Source: Chryseobacterium sp. OSA05B
Lineage (GTDB): Bacteria > Bacteroidota > Bacteroidia > Flavobacteriales > Weeksellaceae
Length of the DNA stretch: 64,000 nt
NCBI RefSeq assembly: GCF_019970065.1
Contig: NZ_JAHXYH010000001.1
Span: 1,488,001 to 1,552,000 of the forward strand
Direction of reading: 5' to 3'
Shown here: piece by piece, positions 1 to 8,601 of the stretch
Layout of the letters: each line of letters begins with the position of its first letter
Numbering within the stretch: the stretch's first letter is position 1
Position numbers and translations under genes: made by a program
The notes under the pieces: generated by a model
Seen by the model: only the letters and a program-made list of their open reading frames with translations
Told to the model about the DNA's origin: nothing
The model's database searches: none

Positions 1-1135
1 TTTCATCTTTAGCAGCTTTTGCAATGGCAACTTTCTGCTGAGCTTCTGTTGTTAAAGCTGTTTTTTTAGCGGCGTCAGTTTCAGTTTTAGCCAATCCTGC
101 TGCGATAAGTCCCTGAAGACCCTGATCAGCCGGCTGAATTCTTGTTTTCTCAGCCTGAGAAACGAAAGTATCCATATTTTGCTTTGCTTCTGCATAGTTT
201 CCGTCAGCAAAAGACTGATACGCTCTTAATTTAAATTTGATAGGATCATCAATTTTATCAAAGATCTTGTCTAAAACAGTTTTAGAGTTTGCATAATCTT
301 CGTTGGTGAAGTATAATTTAGCAATTTCTAACTGAGTATATGGATCCTCATCAGCATATTTTGTATAGTTAATAAGGTCTTGGGTCGCTTTTGCGTTTTG
401 TTGGTATCTGATATCATAAGATGCCAGAGCTTTATAAGCAGGTGCATAGGTTGCATCTACTCCAATAGCTTTGTCAATGCTTTGTTTAGCTTGTTGCCAT
501 TGCTGAGCAGCCATCCATAATGTGGCCATTCTTGTATAAACAGATGCTTTATTTTTAGCTACAGGTAAAGCTTTGTCATAAGCAGACATCGCTTCACCCG
601 GTGCTCTTTTAATTCTGTATGCATCTCCAAGAGTATAATAGTAATGAGCAGGAACTCCTTTCTTCTCTGCTTTTTCAACAGCCTTTGTCAGGAATTGAAT
701 CGCTGCATCAGGAGCATTGTTCTTTTCAAATAAAGTTAAAGCTTCAGCAGCTCTGAATAATACTTCAGCATCCTTCTCTCTGGAATCTGCTACAATTTTC
801 TGAATTTCAGCAATTGCGCTTTTATCTCCTTTACCTAACTTCACGGTAGCCAAACCGATCTTGTTCAGGTAGCTTTTGTTATCAGCAGCTAAACCTTTGT
901 TAAAACTTTCGATAGCTTTAGCATAATCAGGCTCGCCCTGCTTAAGGTAAGTATTTCCTAAATAGAAGTAATTTTCTGCTGTAGGTGCTTTGGTAACCAT
1001 TTCCGTAAAATTGATTTTAGCCTGTGCGTATTTGTCACTGTCTATACTGTTAATACCATCCTGCAACGTCTGTGCAGAGGCTAAACCGGCAAAAAATACC
1101 ACGGCTGCTCCAAAAGCAATTTTCTTTACATTCAT
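1..1135 (-). CDS. Tetratricopeptide repeat protein, 3' end outside window
   Basis: Reading leftwards from an ATG at 1135 gives at least 378 residues with no stop before the window edge, so the C-terminus is missing. It begins MNVKKIAFGAAVVFFAG followed by a likely cleavage site at ASAQ, so it is probably exported. The rest is helical TPR-like repeats with motifs such as YFYLGNTYLKQGEPDYAKAI and HYYYTLGDAYRIKRAPGEA. In-frame ATGs at 1141 and 1153 are alternative starts; 1135 was chosen because it gives the cleanest signal peptide. It lies about 110 bases downstream of the phosphate-binding-like lipoprotein gene and looks like the distal gene of the TonB operon. TPR proteins scaffold protein contacts; the partner here is unknown. 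Confidence 0.85.
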   Translation of the reverse strand, partial: MNVKKIAFGAAVVFFAGLASAQTLQDGINSIDSDKYAQAKINFTEMVTKAPTAENYFYLGNTYLKQGEPDYAKAIESFNKGLAADNKSYLNKIGLATVKLGKGDKSAIAEIQKIVADSREKDAEVLFRAAEALTLFEKNNAPDAAIQFLTKAVEKAEKKGVPAHYYYTLGDAYRIKRAPGEAMSAYDKALPVAKNKASVYTRMATLWMAAQQWQQAKQSIDKAIGVDATYAPAYKALASYDIRYQQNAKATQDLINYTKYADEDPYTQLEIAKLYFTNEDYANSKTVLDKIFDKIDDPIKFKLRAYQSFADGNYAEAKQNMDTFVSQAEKTRIQPADQGLQGLIAAGLAKTETDAAKKTALTTEAQQKVAIAKAAKDE

Positions 1136-1244
1136 AATCATTATATCTTTCATTTTATATTTTTCTATATTTGACTTATATGCTCCACAATTTTTAGACC
1201 AAATTAATATTTTTATAAGGGGTACCATGCTATTTTAATATTTT

Positions 1245-2117
1245 TTAACGCATCTGAACCTCTCTTTTGTATATATTATAGGGCTGCAGACCTTCTTTTT
1301 CTACGATCATCTGTCCAAGTTGTGTACATGAATATCTGATAAATCCGTTAGCAATATTAAAGTTCCCTTCATTGGTTAAAAAATAGAGAACTCTGGTAAA
1401 CGGATAGGTCATTTGACGAAGGCTTTCATGATCTACACTGTATAATTTTCCATTATTTTCTACCGGCAGAACTTTCACCATTTCTCTGAGTTTCTCAGAC
1501 GTTTTATCATAAGGACGACTGAAAGTATTCAGGCCTATAACACCGATTTTATCAGTATGCTTACCTAATTCTTCAATAATATTCTGGTTTCCCGGAATAA
1601 TGGAGAATTTAAGGTCTTTTGGTTGTTTCTTCAGTTTTTGGGCAACAAAATTCAGGTTACTGGAATTGGTTCCGTCGAAGATAAAGTTCTTGGCATCTGA
1701 TTCCAGTCCGCTTTTGATCTCATCCATAGAAATGCTTTGCTTTGGAGAATCTTTTGGAACAACAAAAACAACTGCATCTGCAGCGAATTTAGCAGGAAGA
1801 AACTTCAGGTCAACCTGTTCTTCATATGCTTTTTTCTCTTCAGGAGTAAGATCTCTGGACATGACCGCTATTCTTGCTTTATCATTCAGCAGATCAAGAA
1901 AACCTAAATCTTCTTTCTTTGTTTCGATTTTGATATGGGTTTCAGGATAATTGATCATATATCCGTCTGCCAATGCCTCGGTAACGCTTTTGAAGGATTC
2001 GTCGGTAAGTATGGTAAGGTCTCCTTTATGATAGGATGGAGATTTATCTTCTTTTTTGCAGCTTACAGCAGCGATGCTTATTACAGAAAGCAACGCGATT
2101 TTCAAACTATTTCTCAT
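1245..2117 (-). CDS. PstS-like substrate-binding lipoprotein
   Basis: This 290-residue protein starts MRNSLKIALLSVISIAAVSC, a signal peptide ending in a lipobox Cys, so it should be a lipoprotein. The body has the look of a phosphate ABC-transporter binding protein (periplasmic-binding-protein fold): DLTILTDESFKSVTEALADGY near the N-terminus, then ARIAVMSRDLTPEEKKAYEE and FAADAVVFVVPKDSP. A longer frame runs up to 2201 but would place 28 residues before the signal peptide, so 2117 is preferred. The start overlaps the upstream small membrane gene by 11 bases, implying translational coupling. No PstABC genes are present, so its ligand is unproven; the link with TonB/ExbBD suggests a role in envelope energy transduction or nutrient sensing. 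Confidence 0.85.
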   Translation of the reverse strand: MRNSLKIALLSVISIAAVSCKKEDKSPSYHKGDLTILTDESFKSVTEALADGYMINYPETHIKIETKKEDLGFLDLLNDKARIAVMSRDLTPEEKKAYEEQVDLKFLPAKFAADAVVFVVPKDSPKQSISMDEIKSGLESDAKNFIFDGTNSSNLNFVAQKLKKQPKDLKFSIIPGNQNIIEELGKHTDKIGVIGLNTFSRPYDKTSEKLREMVKVLPVENNGKLYSVDHESLRQMTYPFTRVLYFLTNEGNFNIANGFIRYSCTQLGQMIVEKEGLQPYNIYKREVQMR

Positions 2118-2304
2118 TTCCTGAATCTTTAATTCTTGAAACTGCTCTATAGATTCTAAATATTCCATAAAGAATAAGCACTGCGCCCATCGCATAAGCA
2201 ATGGCAGGCTCTAAAATCGTGAAGAAAAATTTGTAGATAATAACTACAATTCCCAATACGATATAAAATAATCCGGTAACTAAGGATAACCAATTGAACA
2301 TCAT
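2107..2304 (-). CDS. Small two-helix inner-membrane protein
   Basis: This 65-residue protein has two hydrophobic helices, roughly residues 5-27 (LSLVTGLFYIVLGIVVIIY) and 33-52 (AIAYAMGAVLILYGIFRIY), and a short charged cytoplasmic tail. No family function is recognised. It sits between tonB and the PstS-like lipoprotein gene on the same strand, and its last 11 bases overlap the latter. The first codon may be either of two adjacent ATGs (2304 or 2301). A strong hairpin separates it from tonB, so it and the two genes after it may be expressed at a lower level than the TonB/ExbBD genes. Confidence 0.7.
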   Translation of the reverse strand: MMFNWLSLVTGLFYIVLGIVVIIYKFFFTILEPAIAYAMGAVLILYGIFRIYRAVSRIKDSGNEK

Positions 2305-2328
2305 GTAACAAAAATACCAAAAAAAATA

Positions 2329-2356
2329 AAAAAGAGAAGCATATGCTTCTCTTTTT
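2329..2356 (-). terminator. Hairpin terminator after tonB
   Basis: A near-perfect palindrome: AAAAGAGAAGC, loop ATAT, GCTTCTCTTTT, with A and T runs on both sides. It lies about 25 bases after the tonB stop on the minus strand and before the small membrane gene. It may end most TonB/ExbBD transcripts, leaving read-through for the downstream genes. Confidence 0.75.
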
Positions 2357-2380
2357 ATTTATAATTCGAATAAATAAGTC

Positions 2381-3220
2381 TTATTCAAAGTTCATAGTAA
2401 ATGGTACGCTATAGTAAGATCTAACACTCTCCCCGTTTCTTTTCGCAGGAGTCCATTTTTTAAGTTTCTTAACTACACGAATTGCTTCACTGTTGAAGTC
2501 GCCGTTTGGAGATTTCTCTTCAATAGTAACTCCGGAAACAGTTCCGTCTCTTTCTACAACGAACTTAAGTTTCGCCTTAAGGGTACCTTCACCTCCTTCC
2601 ATAAGAGAAGTATCAAAATTTTCCCCAAGATATTTTCTTAATGCGGCCATACCTCCAGGATATTCTGCAGACTGGTCTACATCTTTGTAGATCTCGTTAG
2701 GGTTATTTGTTTTTACTTCCGCTGTACTGGCTTTGTTACCAGTAGATGGCGGTGGTGGCGGTGGTGTATAAGCCGGAGCTTTTACCCCTTCCTGATTATT
2801 TAAACCAGTCGTCGTTTCTAACTGCTTAGAAATTGGTGGCGGTGGTGTTTCAATCTTTGGAGCTTTTACAGGCTCCGGAACCACGTTTTGAATCACTTCA
2901 ATTTTTTCCTCTTCTTTTGGAGGAGGTGGTGGAGGTGGTTCTTCTTCTTTCGGCTGGTCAATGATCGGGTCCTCTTCAATAATGTTTACCAAATCAGCCT
3001 TCACTTCTTGTTTAGGCGGTTCAGTAAGTCTCTTAATGGTAAGATAAATAAAAGGAGACAAAGCCGCAACCAGGAATAATGCCGTTCCAACAATAAAAGA
3101 TTTTGTCAGAAGTCTTGGATACTGATGTCTAAGATCATAGGCACCATATTCCTTATTTCTATTTTCAAATACAATCTCATCTAAAGTAAGATTCTGACTG
3201 TATACATTTTCATCTGCCAT
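2381..3220 (-). CDS. tonB: Energy transducer TonB
   Basis: This 279-residue protein transmits inner-membrane proton-motive force to outer-membrane TonB-dependent receptors. It has a cytoplasmic N-terminus (about residues 1-38) and one membrane helix at about 40-62 (SFIVGTALFLVAALSPFIYL). A long periplasmic linker follows, rich in Pro and Glu with runs such as EEEPPPPPPPKEEE. The C-terminal TonB domain from about 185 carries YPGGMAALRKYL and VERDGTVSGVTIEEKSPNGD, ending SYYSVPFTMNFE. The N-terminal segment NKEYGAYDLRHQYPRL is typical of Bacteroidota TonB. It follows two ExbD genes and ExbB on the same strand, which together form the full motor complex. Confidence 0.95.
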   Translation of the reverse strand: MADENVYSQNLTLDEIVFENRNKEYGAYDLRHQYPRLLTKSFIVGTALFLVAALSPFIYLTIKRLTEPPKQEVKADLVNIIEEDPIIDQPKEEEPPPPPPPKEEEKIEVIQNVVPEPVKAPKIETPPPPISKQLETTTGLNNQEGVKAPAYTPPPPPPSTGNKASTAEVKTNNPNEIYKDVDQSAEYPGGMAALRKYLGENFDTSLMEGGEGTLKAKLKFVVERDGTVSGVTIEEKSPNGDFNSEAIRVVKKLKKWTPAKRNGESVRSYYSVPFTMNFE

Positions 3221-3243
3221 AGATTTACAGTTTTATGGTTAAA

Positions 3244-3816
3244 TTACTTAGTAGCTGGTGCAGCCGCAGCTCCATTATTCCCAACTTTCTTATCATAAAT
3301 AGCTTTTTCCCAAGGCTTCACATCGGTTACCCCGTACTGCTCACTTTTGGTAATGGCCATTTCGTCAAGAATATCTACAAAGTTCTTATATACAGCGTCG
3401 TCAGTAGGCTTGATAATAACAGTAAATTTTGTTTGATCTGCTGCCCCTGCTTTTGCTTTCTCAATTATTTTTCTAATCCCTTCTCTATCGTAAGTAGTCT
3501 CATTAAGAGTCTGATCATTTAAAGATGTATTATCCTGCTGATGCCAGAAAATCTTATTGTCTTTACCTAATAATAAAGATATTGAGTTAGAAAGTTTAAT
3601 TTCTGTTGGAGGTGGTTTCGGCTGATCCTCTTTTGGTTTTGCCGGAAGACCCAAATCCATTACATTCGGTTTACTAAATGTGGTTGTGAACATAAAGAAG
3701 GTAATCAATAGAAAACCCAGGTCCACCATTGGAGTCATATCTACTCTGGTATTCTGCTTCTTGGAACGTACCTTGCCGCCTTTGCCGCCTTTTTCCTGTA
3801 CTTGTACTTCTGCCAT
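3244..3816 (-). CDS. exbD: ExbD/TolR-family biopolymer transporter (first of two)
   Basis: This is a 190-residue ExbD/TolR protein with one transmembrane helix carrying the essential acidic residue: RVDMTPMVDLGFLLITFFMF at about residues 24-43. The periplasmic domain follows (FTVIIKPTDDAVYKNFVDIL), and an Ala-rich tail ends it. It would form the proton channel with the ExbB protein encoded at 4503-5366. It starts 15 bases after the other exbD gene stops and is followed by tonB. A close paralogue lies at 22518-23042, sharing the membrane segment and the NVMDLGLPAK motif. Confidence 0.93.
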   Translation of the reverse strand: MAEVQVQEKGGKGGKVRSKKQNTRVDMTPMVDLGFLLITFFMFTTTFSKPNVMDLGLPAKPKEDQPKPPPTEIKLSNSISLLLGKDNKIFWHQQDNTSLNDQTLNETTYDREGIRKIIEKAKAGAADQTKFTVIIKPTDDAVYKNFVDILDEMAITKSEQYGVTDVKPWEKAIYDKKVGNNGAAAAPATK

Positions 3817-3831
3817 TTCTAAATGATATTA

Positions 3832-4434
3832 TTATGGTTTACCTTCTTGTGATGTAATCAACCAGAATTTAAGAAAATCAATATCTCTTAAACCTTCAAA
3901 TAGGCTTTTAACTTTAGGATACTCAGTCGTAACGTCCCCCTTGATTGCTAATTTGTAATCAGGATTTACGCTCAAACTTTGTTTTACCCATTCCACTAAC
4001 TGCTTATTTGTACTATCCATAGGAATCCCAGTAGGACTCTTAAAGCTTTTCTGCTCCTCATCTGACAAATCGAGATAGCCTTTCAGTTGGTTCATAGGAA
4101 CCCCAATTGCTTGTACTTTCTGAAATGCAGCTTTTTCCTGGTTGGTAAAAGTCATATTATACTTTTGACCCATTTTTTCTAAAAGCTGTAATCTCTCTGA
4201 TGCATTTTCTACCGGCTGGAAATAGAATTTTCCGTCCGGAGTAGCGTTGATAGTCATCAAACTTGCATCAGGAAGTAACTTCTCTGATATTGAAGATGGC
4301 GGTTTAATCTGCTCCACGTCAGGTTTTTTAAACTGAGTGGTCAATATAAAGAACGTAAGTAGTAGGAAGGCAACGTCACACATTGCCGTCATATCCGTCA
4401 CTACTCCATGTCTTTTTGGTTTGACTCTCGCCAT
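3832..4434 (-). CDS. exbD: ExbD/TolR-family biopolymer transporter (second)
   Basis: This 200-residue protein has the ExbD layout: a short basic N-terminus, the Asp-bearing helix TDMTAMCDVAFLLLTFFIL at about residues 14-32, and a periplasmic domain. It contains an extra segment at about 80-140 (LEKMGQKYNMTFTNQEKAAF) not seen in the neighbouring paralogue. Two different ExbD proteins beside one ExbB is the usual arrangement in Flavobacteriia. It lies between exbB (68 bases upstream) and the other exbD (15 bases downstream), so the three form one operon. Confidence 0.92.
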   Translation of the reverse strand: MARVKPKRHGVVTDMTAMCDVAFLLLTFFILTTQFKKPDVEQIKPPSSISEKLLPDASLMTINATPDGKFYFQPVENASERLQLLEKMGQKYNMTFTNQEKAAFQKVQAIGVPMNQLKGYLDLSDEEQKSFKSPTGIPMDSTNKQLVEWVKQSLSVNPDYKLAIKGDVTTEYPKVKSLFEGLRDIDFLKFWLITSQEGKP

Positions 4435-4502
4435 TGTTTTGAATTATTTTTAATTAAACTTCTTTTAATTGGAATGCAAATTCCTTGCTACAAATTCAAT
4501 TC

Positions 4503-5366
4503 TTAGTTGAATTCAGCAAAAGATTGCTGGATGCTCATAGCGATCTCGTCGATCTTATAAGTTAATCCGTCAATTTTAGAGGTAAAGAAGTTATAAAGGA
4601 TAATCGCGATAGCTGAAGTACCAATACCTAATGCCGTGTTGATCAAGGCTTCAGAGATACCTGTAGAAAGTGCAGCAGCATCCGGAGTACCACCACCTGA
4701 ACCTAATGCGAAGAATGCTTTGATCATCCCGATTACAGTTCCTAAAAGTGCGATCAATGTAGCTACAGTACCTAAAGTAGAAAGAATCATCATGTTCTTT
4801 TCAAGCATTGGCATTTCAAGAGTAGTAGCCTCTTCAATAGCTTTGTTAAGAGCTACCATTTTTTGCTCTTTATTTAATGTAGTATCGTGAGAAAGTGCTT
4901 TGTAAGTAGTAAGACCTTCTTTTACTACGTTACCTACAGATCCTTGTTGTCTGTCACACTCTTCTAAAGCTTCATCAATTTTGTTTTGATTCAATAAGCT
5001 TCTTACCTGAACTACGAAGTTGTCTAAGTTACCTTTTCCAGCAGCCTTACCTAGTACGAAATATCTTTCAAAAGAGAAAACGATTACAGTAATCATGAAA
5101 GTAATCAAGATTGGTACGATAACCCCTCCTTTGTAGATAATACCTAAAAACGATTCCGGGTGAATGTCTTTTCCTTCAACACTAGAGAAAGCTACAGATC
5201 CACCACCTAGTTTTTCTGCGTCTTTAAAGTTCCCTGGGTTCCCAAGAACAAATAAATAAATACAAACTCCTATAACGAATAAAATAGGAATAATAACAGC
5301 CGGGTTTAAACCTCCTGCTTTTCTAGCAACTACTTGCTCATCATTTTTTGAAACATTCATTTCCAT
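4503..5366 (-). CDS. exbB: ExbB/TolQ/MotA-family proton channel protein
   Basis: This 287-residue membrane protein is the pentameric channel subunit of the TonB motor. A first helix is at about 24-43 (PAVIIPILFVIGVCIYLFVL), a second at about 80-100 (GVIVPILITFMITVIVFSF), and the conserved pair of C-terminal helices at about 190-270 (LSTLGTVATLIALLGTVIGM, then ALINTALGIGTSAIAIILY). A cytoplasmic helical loop lies between. The start may be 5366 or the second ATG at 5360. It is the first gene of the minus-strand TonB operon; a candidate -7 element lies about 50 bases upstream. Confidence 0.94.
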   Translation of the reverse strand: MEMNVSKNDEQVVARKAGGLNPAVIIPILFVIGVCIYLFVLGNPGNFKDAEKLGGGSVAFSSVEGKDIHPESFLGIIYKGGVIVPILITFMITVIVFSFERYFVLGKAAGKGNLDNFVVQVRSLLNQNKIDEALEECDRQQGSVGNVVKEGLTTYKALSHDTTLNKEQKMVALNKAIEEATTLEMPMLEKNMMILSTLGTVATLIALLGTVIGMIKAFFALGSGGGTPDAAALSTGISEALINTALGIGTSAIAIILYNFFTSKIDGLTYKIDEIAMSIQQSFAEFN

Positions 5367-5416
5367 ATTTAACTAAATTATATTGTTTTAAAATTTTACA
5401 AGGTGTAAATTAAAGG

Positions 5417-5424
5417 CAAAATTA
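5417..5424 (-). promoter_or_regulatory. Candidate -7 element for the exbB-tonB operon
   Basis: On the minus strand this reads TAATTTTG, matching the Bacteroidota -7 consensus TAnnTTTG, about 50 bases before the exbB start. No well-spaced -33 TTG was found, so it is only a candidate. The surrounding 240-base gap to leuS is very AT-rich and holds nothing else recognisable. Confidence 0.4.
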
Positions 5425-5606
5425 ATTAAAATGCAAGAGTCTTAAATAAACATTTTGCATTTTTCTGATAAAGAAATTTTAATACGATTTCGATATAATA
5501 ATTATTTTTAATTATTTTATTTATTTTCCTCAATTTTAACATTTGAGTTAGAAATTTAAAAAAATAAGACCCTCATTTTTTTTAATTTGCCAATGTTAAC
5601 TTTTTT

Positions 5607-8420
5607 TTAAATTACGATATTCACAATACGGTGATGCACTACGATGATTTTTTTGGGAGTTTTCCCTTCCAAAATAGGTTGCATTTTTTCATCAGCAATC
5701 ACCAAATCCTCTACCTCCTTCGCTGATAACTGAGCTGAAAGTGAAATTTTGAACTTCATTTTACCATTTACGCTTACTGGATATTCTATTTCGTCTTCTA
5801 CCAGATAATCTTCATTTAATACGGGAAATTTTTCAAATTCCACAGACTCCTTATTCCCCAGCAAACTCCAAAGCTCTTCACAGATATGCGGTGCATACGG
5901 AGAGATGATAACGGCTAAGGGTTCTAAAATATTGCGTTTGTTGCATTTTATTTTCTGAAGCTCGTTCACCGCGATCATAAATGAAGATACAGACGTATTG
6001 AAAGAGAAGTTCTCAATGTCATATACGACCTTCTTTATTAAGGTATGCAGAACTTTGTATTCTGCTTTTGACGGTTCTTCATCAGACACTTCAAAGGTAT
6101 CTCCGTTGAAATACAGGTTCCAGAATTTCTTAAGGAAACCGTACACTCCGCTTAGTCCTTGTGTATTCCAAGGCTTGGACTGCTCCAATGGACCTAAGAA
6201 CATTTCATATAATCTTAAACCGTCTGCTCCATATTCTTCACAGATATCGTCAGGATTTACAACGTTATATTTAGACTTGGACATTTTTTCTACTTCACGG
6301 TCTGTGATGTATTTTCCGTCCTCTAAAATAAATTCAGCCTCAGCATAGTCAGGTCTCCATGCTTTGAAAGCTTCCGTATCCAATTCATCAGAGGTTCCTT
6401 TTAATAAGGATACGTCAACGTGGATTTTCTGTGTCTTATAAGTACCAGCCAGATTTTTTGAAACATATTGATTCGTACCATCGATTCTGTATACAAATGC
6501 ACTCATTCCCAAAATCATCCCCTGGTTGATCAGTTTTTGGAAAGGTTCATCATTATTAATGTATCCTCTGTCCTTTAAGAACATATTCCAGAAACGGGAA
6601 TACAATAAGTGACCGGTTGCGTGCTCGCTTCCTCCAATGTATAAATCTACCTGTCCCCAATAATCTGACAATTCTTTATTAGCAAAAACCTCATCATTGG
6701 AAGGATCCATATATCTTAGGAAATACCATGAACTTCCCGCCCAACCCGGCATTGTAGATAATTCCAGAGGAAATACTGTTTTATCATCAATAAGGTCTAC
6801 GGAAACCACTTTTTGATTGGCTTCATCCCACCCAAATACTTTTGCGTTTCCTAATGGCGGATCCCCATCTTCAGTCGGTAAATATTTTTCCACTTCGGGA
6901 AGTTCCAGCGGTAAAGCAGAAACCGGAAGGGTATAAGGCATTCCTTCCTTATAATATATAGGAACCGGTTCTCCCCAGTAACGCTGTCTTGAGAAAATCG
7001 CATCACGCTGTCTGTAGTTGGTCGTTCCGTGACCAATTCCTCTGTTCTCGATTTCAGAAATTATTTTTGATTTGGCATCATTATAATTCAAGCCATTTAA
7101 GAAATCAGAATTGACACAAACTGAATCTTTAGAGTCAAAAGATTTTTCCTGAACATCTTCATCGGTATCTACTACCTTTTTAATATCAAGGTTAAATTTC
7201 TTGGCAAATCTGTGATCACGTTCGTCATGTGCAGGAACGGCCATTACAGCACCTGTTCCATACCCCATCAATACATAATCTGAAATATATATCGGCATTT
7301 TCTCGCCACTGAAAGGATTGACAGCATAACTTCCCGTAAAAGCACCGCTCACGTTTTTCACGTCAGCCATTCTGTCTCTTTCCGTTTTCTTGGAAGTTTC
7401 TTCAATATAAGCATCTACTTCTGCTTTCTGTGCTTCTGTAGTAATGGTATCCACTAAAGGATTTTCAGGAGCCAGCACCATAAATGTTGCCCCGAAAATA
7501 GTATCAGGTCTTGTTGTAAATACTTCCACAATTTCGTCATGACCTTCTACCTGGAACTGCACCTGTGCTCCCTGGGATTTCCCGATCCAGTATTCCTGCG
7601 CATCTTTAAGAGGCTGCGGCCAGTCTAACGTATTCAATCCCTGTAGTAATCTTTCAGAGTAGGCTGAGATTCTCATGCTCCACTGCATCATTTTCTTTTG
7701 GAATACAGGGAATCCTCCTCTTTCGGATTTTCCGTCTTTCACCTCATCATTGGCCAATACGGTTCCCAAAGCCGGACACCAGTTGACGGTAGTCTCCGCT
7801 CTGAACGCCAGACGGTAATTTAAAAGAATATCTTCTTTATCAAGGTCTGAAGAATCTTTCCATTCTTCTGCTGTGAAATTTAATTCGTCGTTTTGGTTGG
7901 CATTTAATCCTTCTGTTCCTTTTTCTTCAAAATGCTGAATCAAAGTCTGGATAGGTTCTGCCTTATCGGTATTTTTATTATACCATGAGTGATACAGCTC
8001 GATAAAGATCCACTGCGTCCATTTATAATAGGATGCATCTGAAGTTCTCACTTCTCTGCTCCAGTCGAATGAAAAACCTATCTTTTTCAGCTGCTCTTCA
8101 TATCTGTTGATATTTTCTTCAGTGGTGATCGCCGGATGCTGTCCTGTCTGGATCGCATACTGCTCAGCAGGAAGTCCGAAGCTGTCATAACCTACCGGGT
8201 GGAGGACATTGAACCCCTGATGTCTTTTATATCTCGCGTAAATATCTGACGCAATATACCCCAGCGGGTGTCCCACGTGAAGTCCTGCTCCGGATGGATA
8301 CGGAAACATATCGAGAACATAAAATTTAGGTTTGTCCGTGTTATTGGAGGTTTTGTAGGTCTGGTTTTCCTCCCAGTACTTCTGCCACTTTTTTTCTATC
8401 TGCTGATGATCGTAAAACAC
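5607..8420 (-). CDS. leuS: Leucyl-tRNA synthetase
   Basis: This 937-residue class I synthetase charges tRNA-Leu. The HIGH-type signature is HVGH at residues 48-51 and the KMSKS signature is at about 711-715. The editing (CP1) domain is marked by TTRPDTIFGATFMVLAPENP and GTGAVMAVPAHDERDH, and the C-terminal domain ends KIIVVHHRIVNIVI. It is longer than the E. coli enzyme (about 860). At least part of the excess is a hydrophilic stretch at about residues 150-200 (QHFEEKGTEGLNANQNDELN) before the first zinc/CP1 region, which I recall as common in Bacteroidota LeuS. It is monocistronic, with degenerate TAGAT repeats in its leader. Confidence 0.97.
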   Translation of the reverse strand: MFYDHQQIEKKWQKYWEENQTYKTSNNTDKPKFYVLDMFPYPSGAGLHVGHPLGYIASDIYARYKRHQGFNVLHPVGYDSFGLPAEQYAIQTGQHPAITTEENINRYEEQLKKIGFSFDWSREVRTSDASYYKWTQWIFIELYHSWYNKNTDKAEPIQTLIQHFEEKGTEGLNANQNDELNFTAEEWKDSSDLDKEDILLNYRLAFRAETTVNWCPALGTVLANDEVKDGKSERGGFPVFQKKMMQWSMRISAYSERLLQGLNTLDWPQPLKDAQEYWIGKSQGAQVQFQVEGHDEIVEVFTTRPDTIFGATFMVLAPENPLVDTITTEAQKAEVDAYIEETSKKTERDRMADVKNVSGAFTGSYAVNPFSGEKMPIYISDYVLMGYGTGAVMAVPAHDERDHRFAKKFNLDIKKVVDTDEDVQEKSFDSKDSVCVNSDFLNGLNYNDAKSKIISEIENRGIGHGTTNYRQRDAIFSRQRYWGEPVPIYYKEGMPYTLPVSALPLELPEVEKYLPTEDGDPPLGNAKVFGWDEANQKVVSVDLIDDKTVFPLELSTMPGWAGSSWYFLRYMDPSNDEVFANKELSDYWGQVDLYIGGSEHATGHLLYSRFWNMFLKDRGYINNDEPFQKLINQGMILGMSAFVYRIDGTNQYVSKNLAGTYKTQKIHVDVSLLKGTSDELDTEAFKAWRPDYAEAEFILEDGKYITDREVEKMSKSKYNVVNPDDICEEYGADGLRLYEMFLGPLEQSKPWNTQGLSGVYGFLKKFWNLYFNGDTFEVSDEEPSKAEYKVLHTLIKKVVYDIENFSFNTSVSSFMIAVNELQKIKCNKRNILEPLAVIISPYAPHICEELWSLLGNKESVEFEKFPVLNEDYLVEDEIEYPVSVNGKMKFKISLSAQLSAKEVEDLVIADEKMQPILEGKTPKKIIVVHHRIVNIVI

Positions 8421-8424
8421 TTTA

Positions 8425-8458
8425 TTATAGATATTAGATGTTAGATATTAGATGTAGA
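8425..8458. repeat. Degenerate 'agatattagatgtt' word repeat in leuS leader
   Basis: Three overlapping copies of the word ttagat/tagatatt fill about 34 bases just upstream of the leuS start. Similar but non-identical word repeats recur in several other gaps of this window (11658-11966, 14748-14827, 28785-28855, 34214-34305). Confidence 0.6.
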
Positions 8459-8485
8459 TTTTTTTAACTCCCATTCTAATTTTCA

Positions 8486-8493
8486 CAAAAATA
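8486..8493 (-). promoter_or_regulatory. Candidate -7 element for leuS
   Basis: The minus strand reads TATTTTTG, a match to TAnnTTTG, 66 bases before the leuS start. No -33 TTG was found at the usual spacing. If used, the leader would contain the TAGAT repeat. Confidence 0.4.
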
Positions 8494-8549
8494 ATGATTT
8501 TAAAAGAAATAAGAATTTTAATTTTAATTAATTCGGGAATACACTTCAA

Positions 8550-8579
8550 CAAAAAAAATCCCATCCTGAGATGAGATTT
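8550..8579 (-). terminator. Terminator after the lipocalin-like gene
   Basis: On the minus strand AAATCTCATC, loop TCAG, GATGGGATTT forms a stem with one mismatch, followed by a run of eight T. It lies about 22 bases after the stop of the gene at 8602. Confidence 0.75.
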
Positions 8580-8601
8580 ATAATAAGGTATGAAATGTAT
8601 A

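Noticed and set aside
990..1238. Plus-strand 82-residue frame over the TPR gene's start
   Set aside because: It is antisense to the signal-peptide end of the TPR gene, with no promoter or family resemblance.
2117..2201. Extended N-terminus of the PstS-like lipoprotein
   Set aside because: The extra 28 residues precede a textbook lipoprotein signal and overlap most of the end of the upstream membrane gene.
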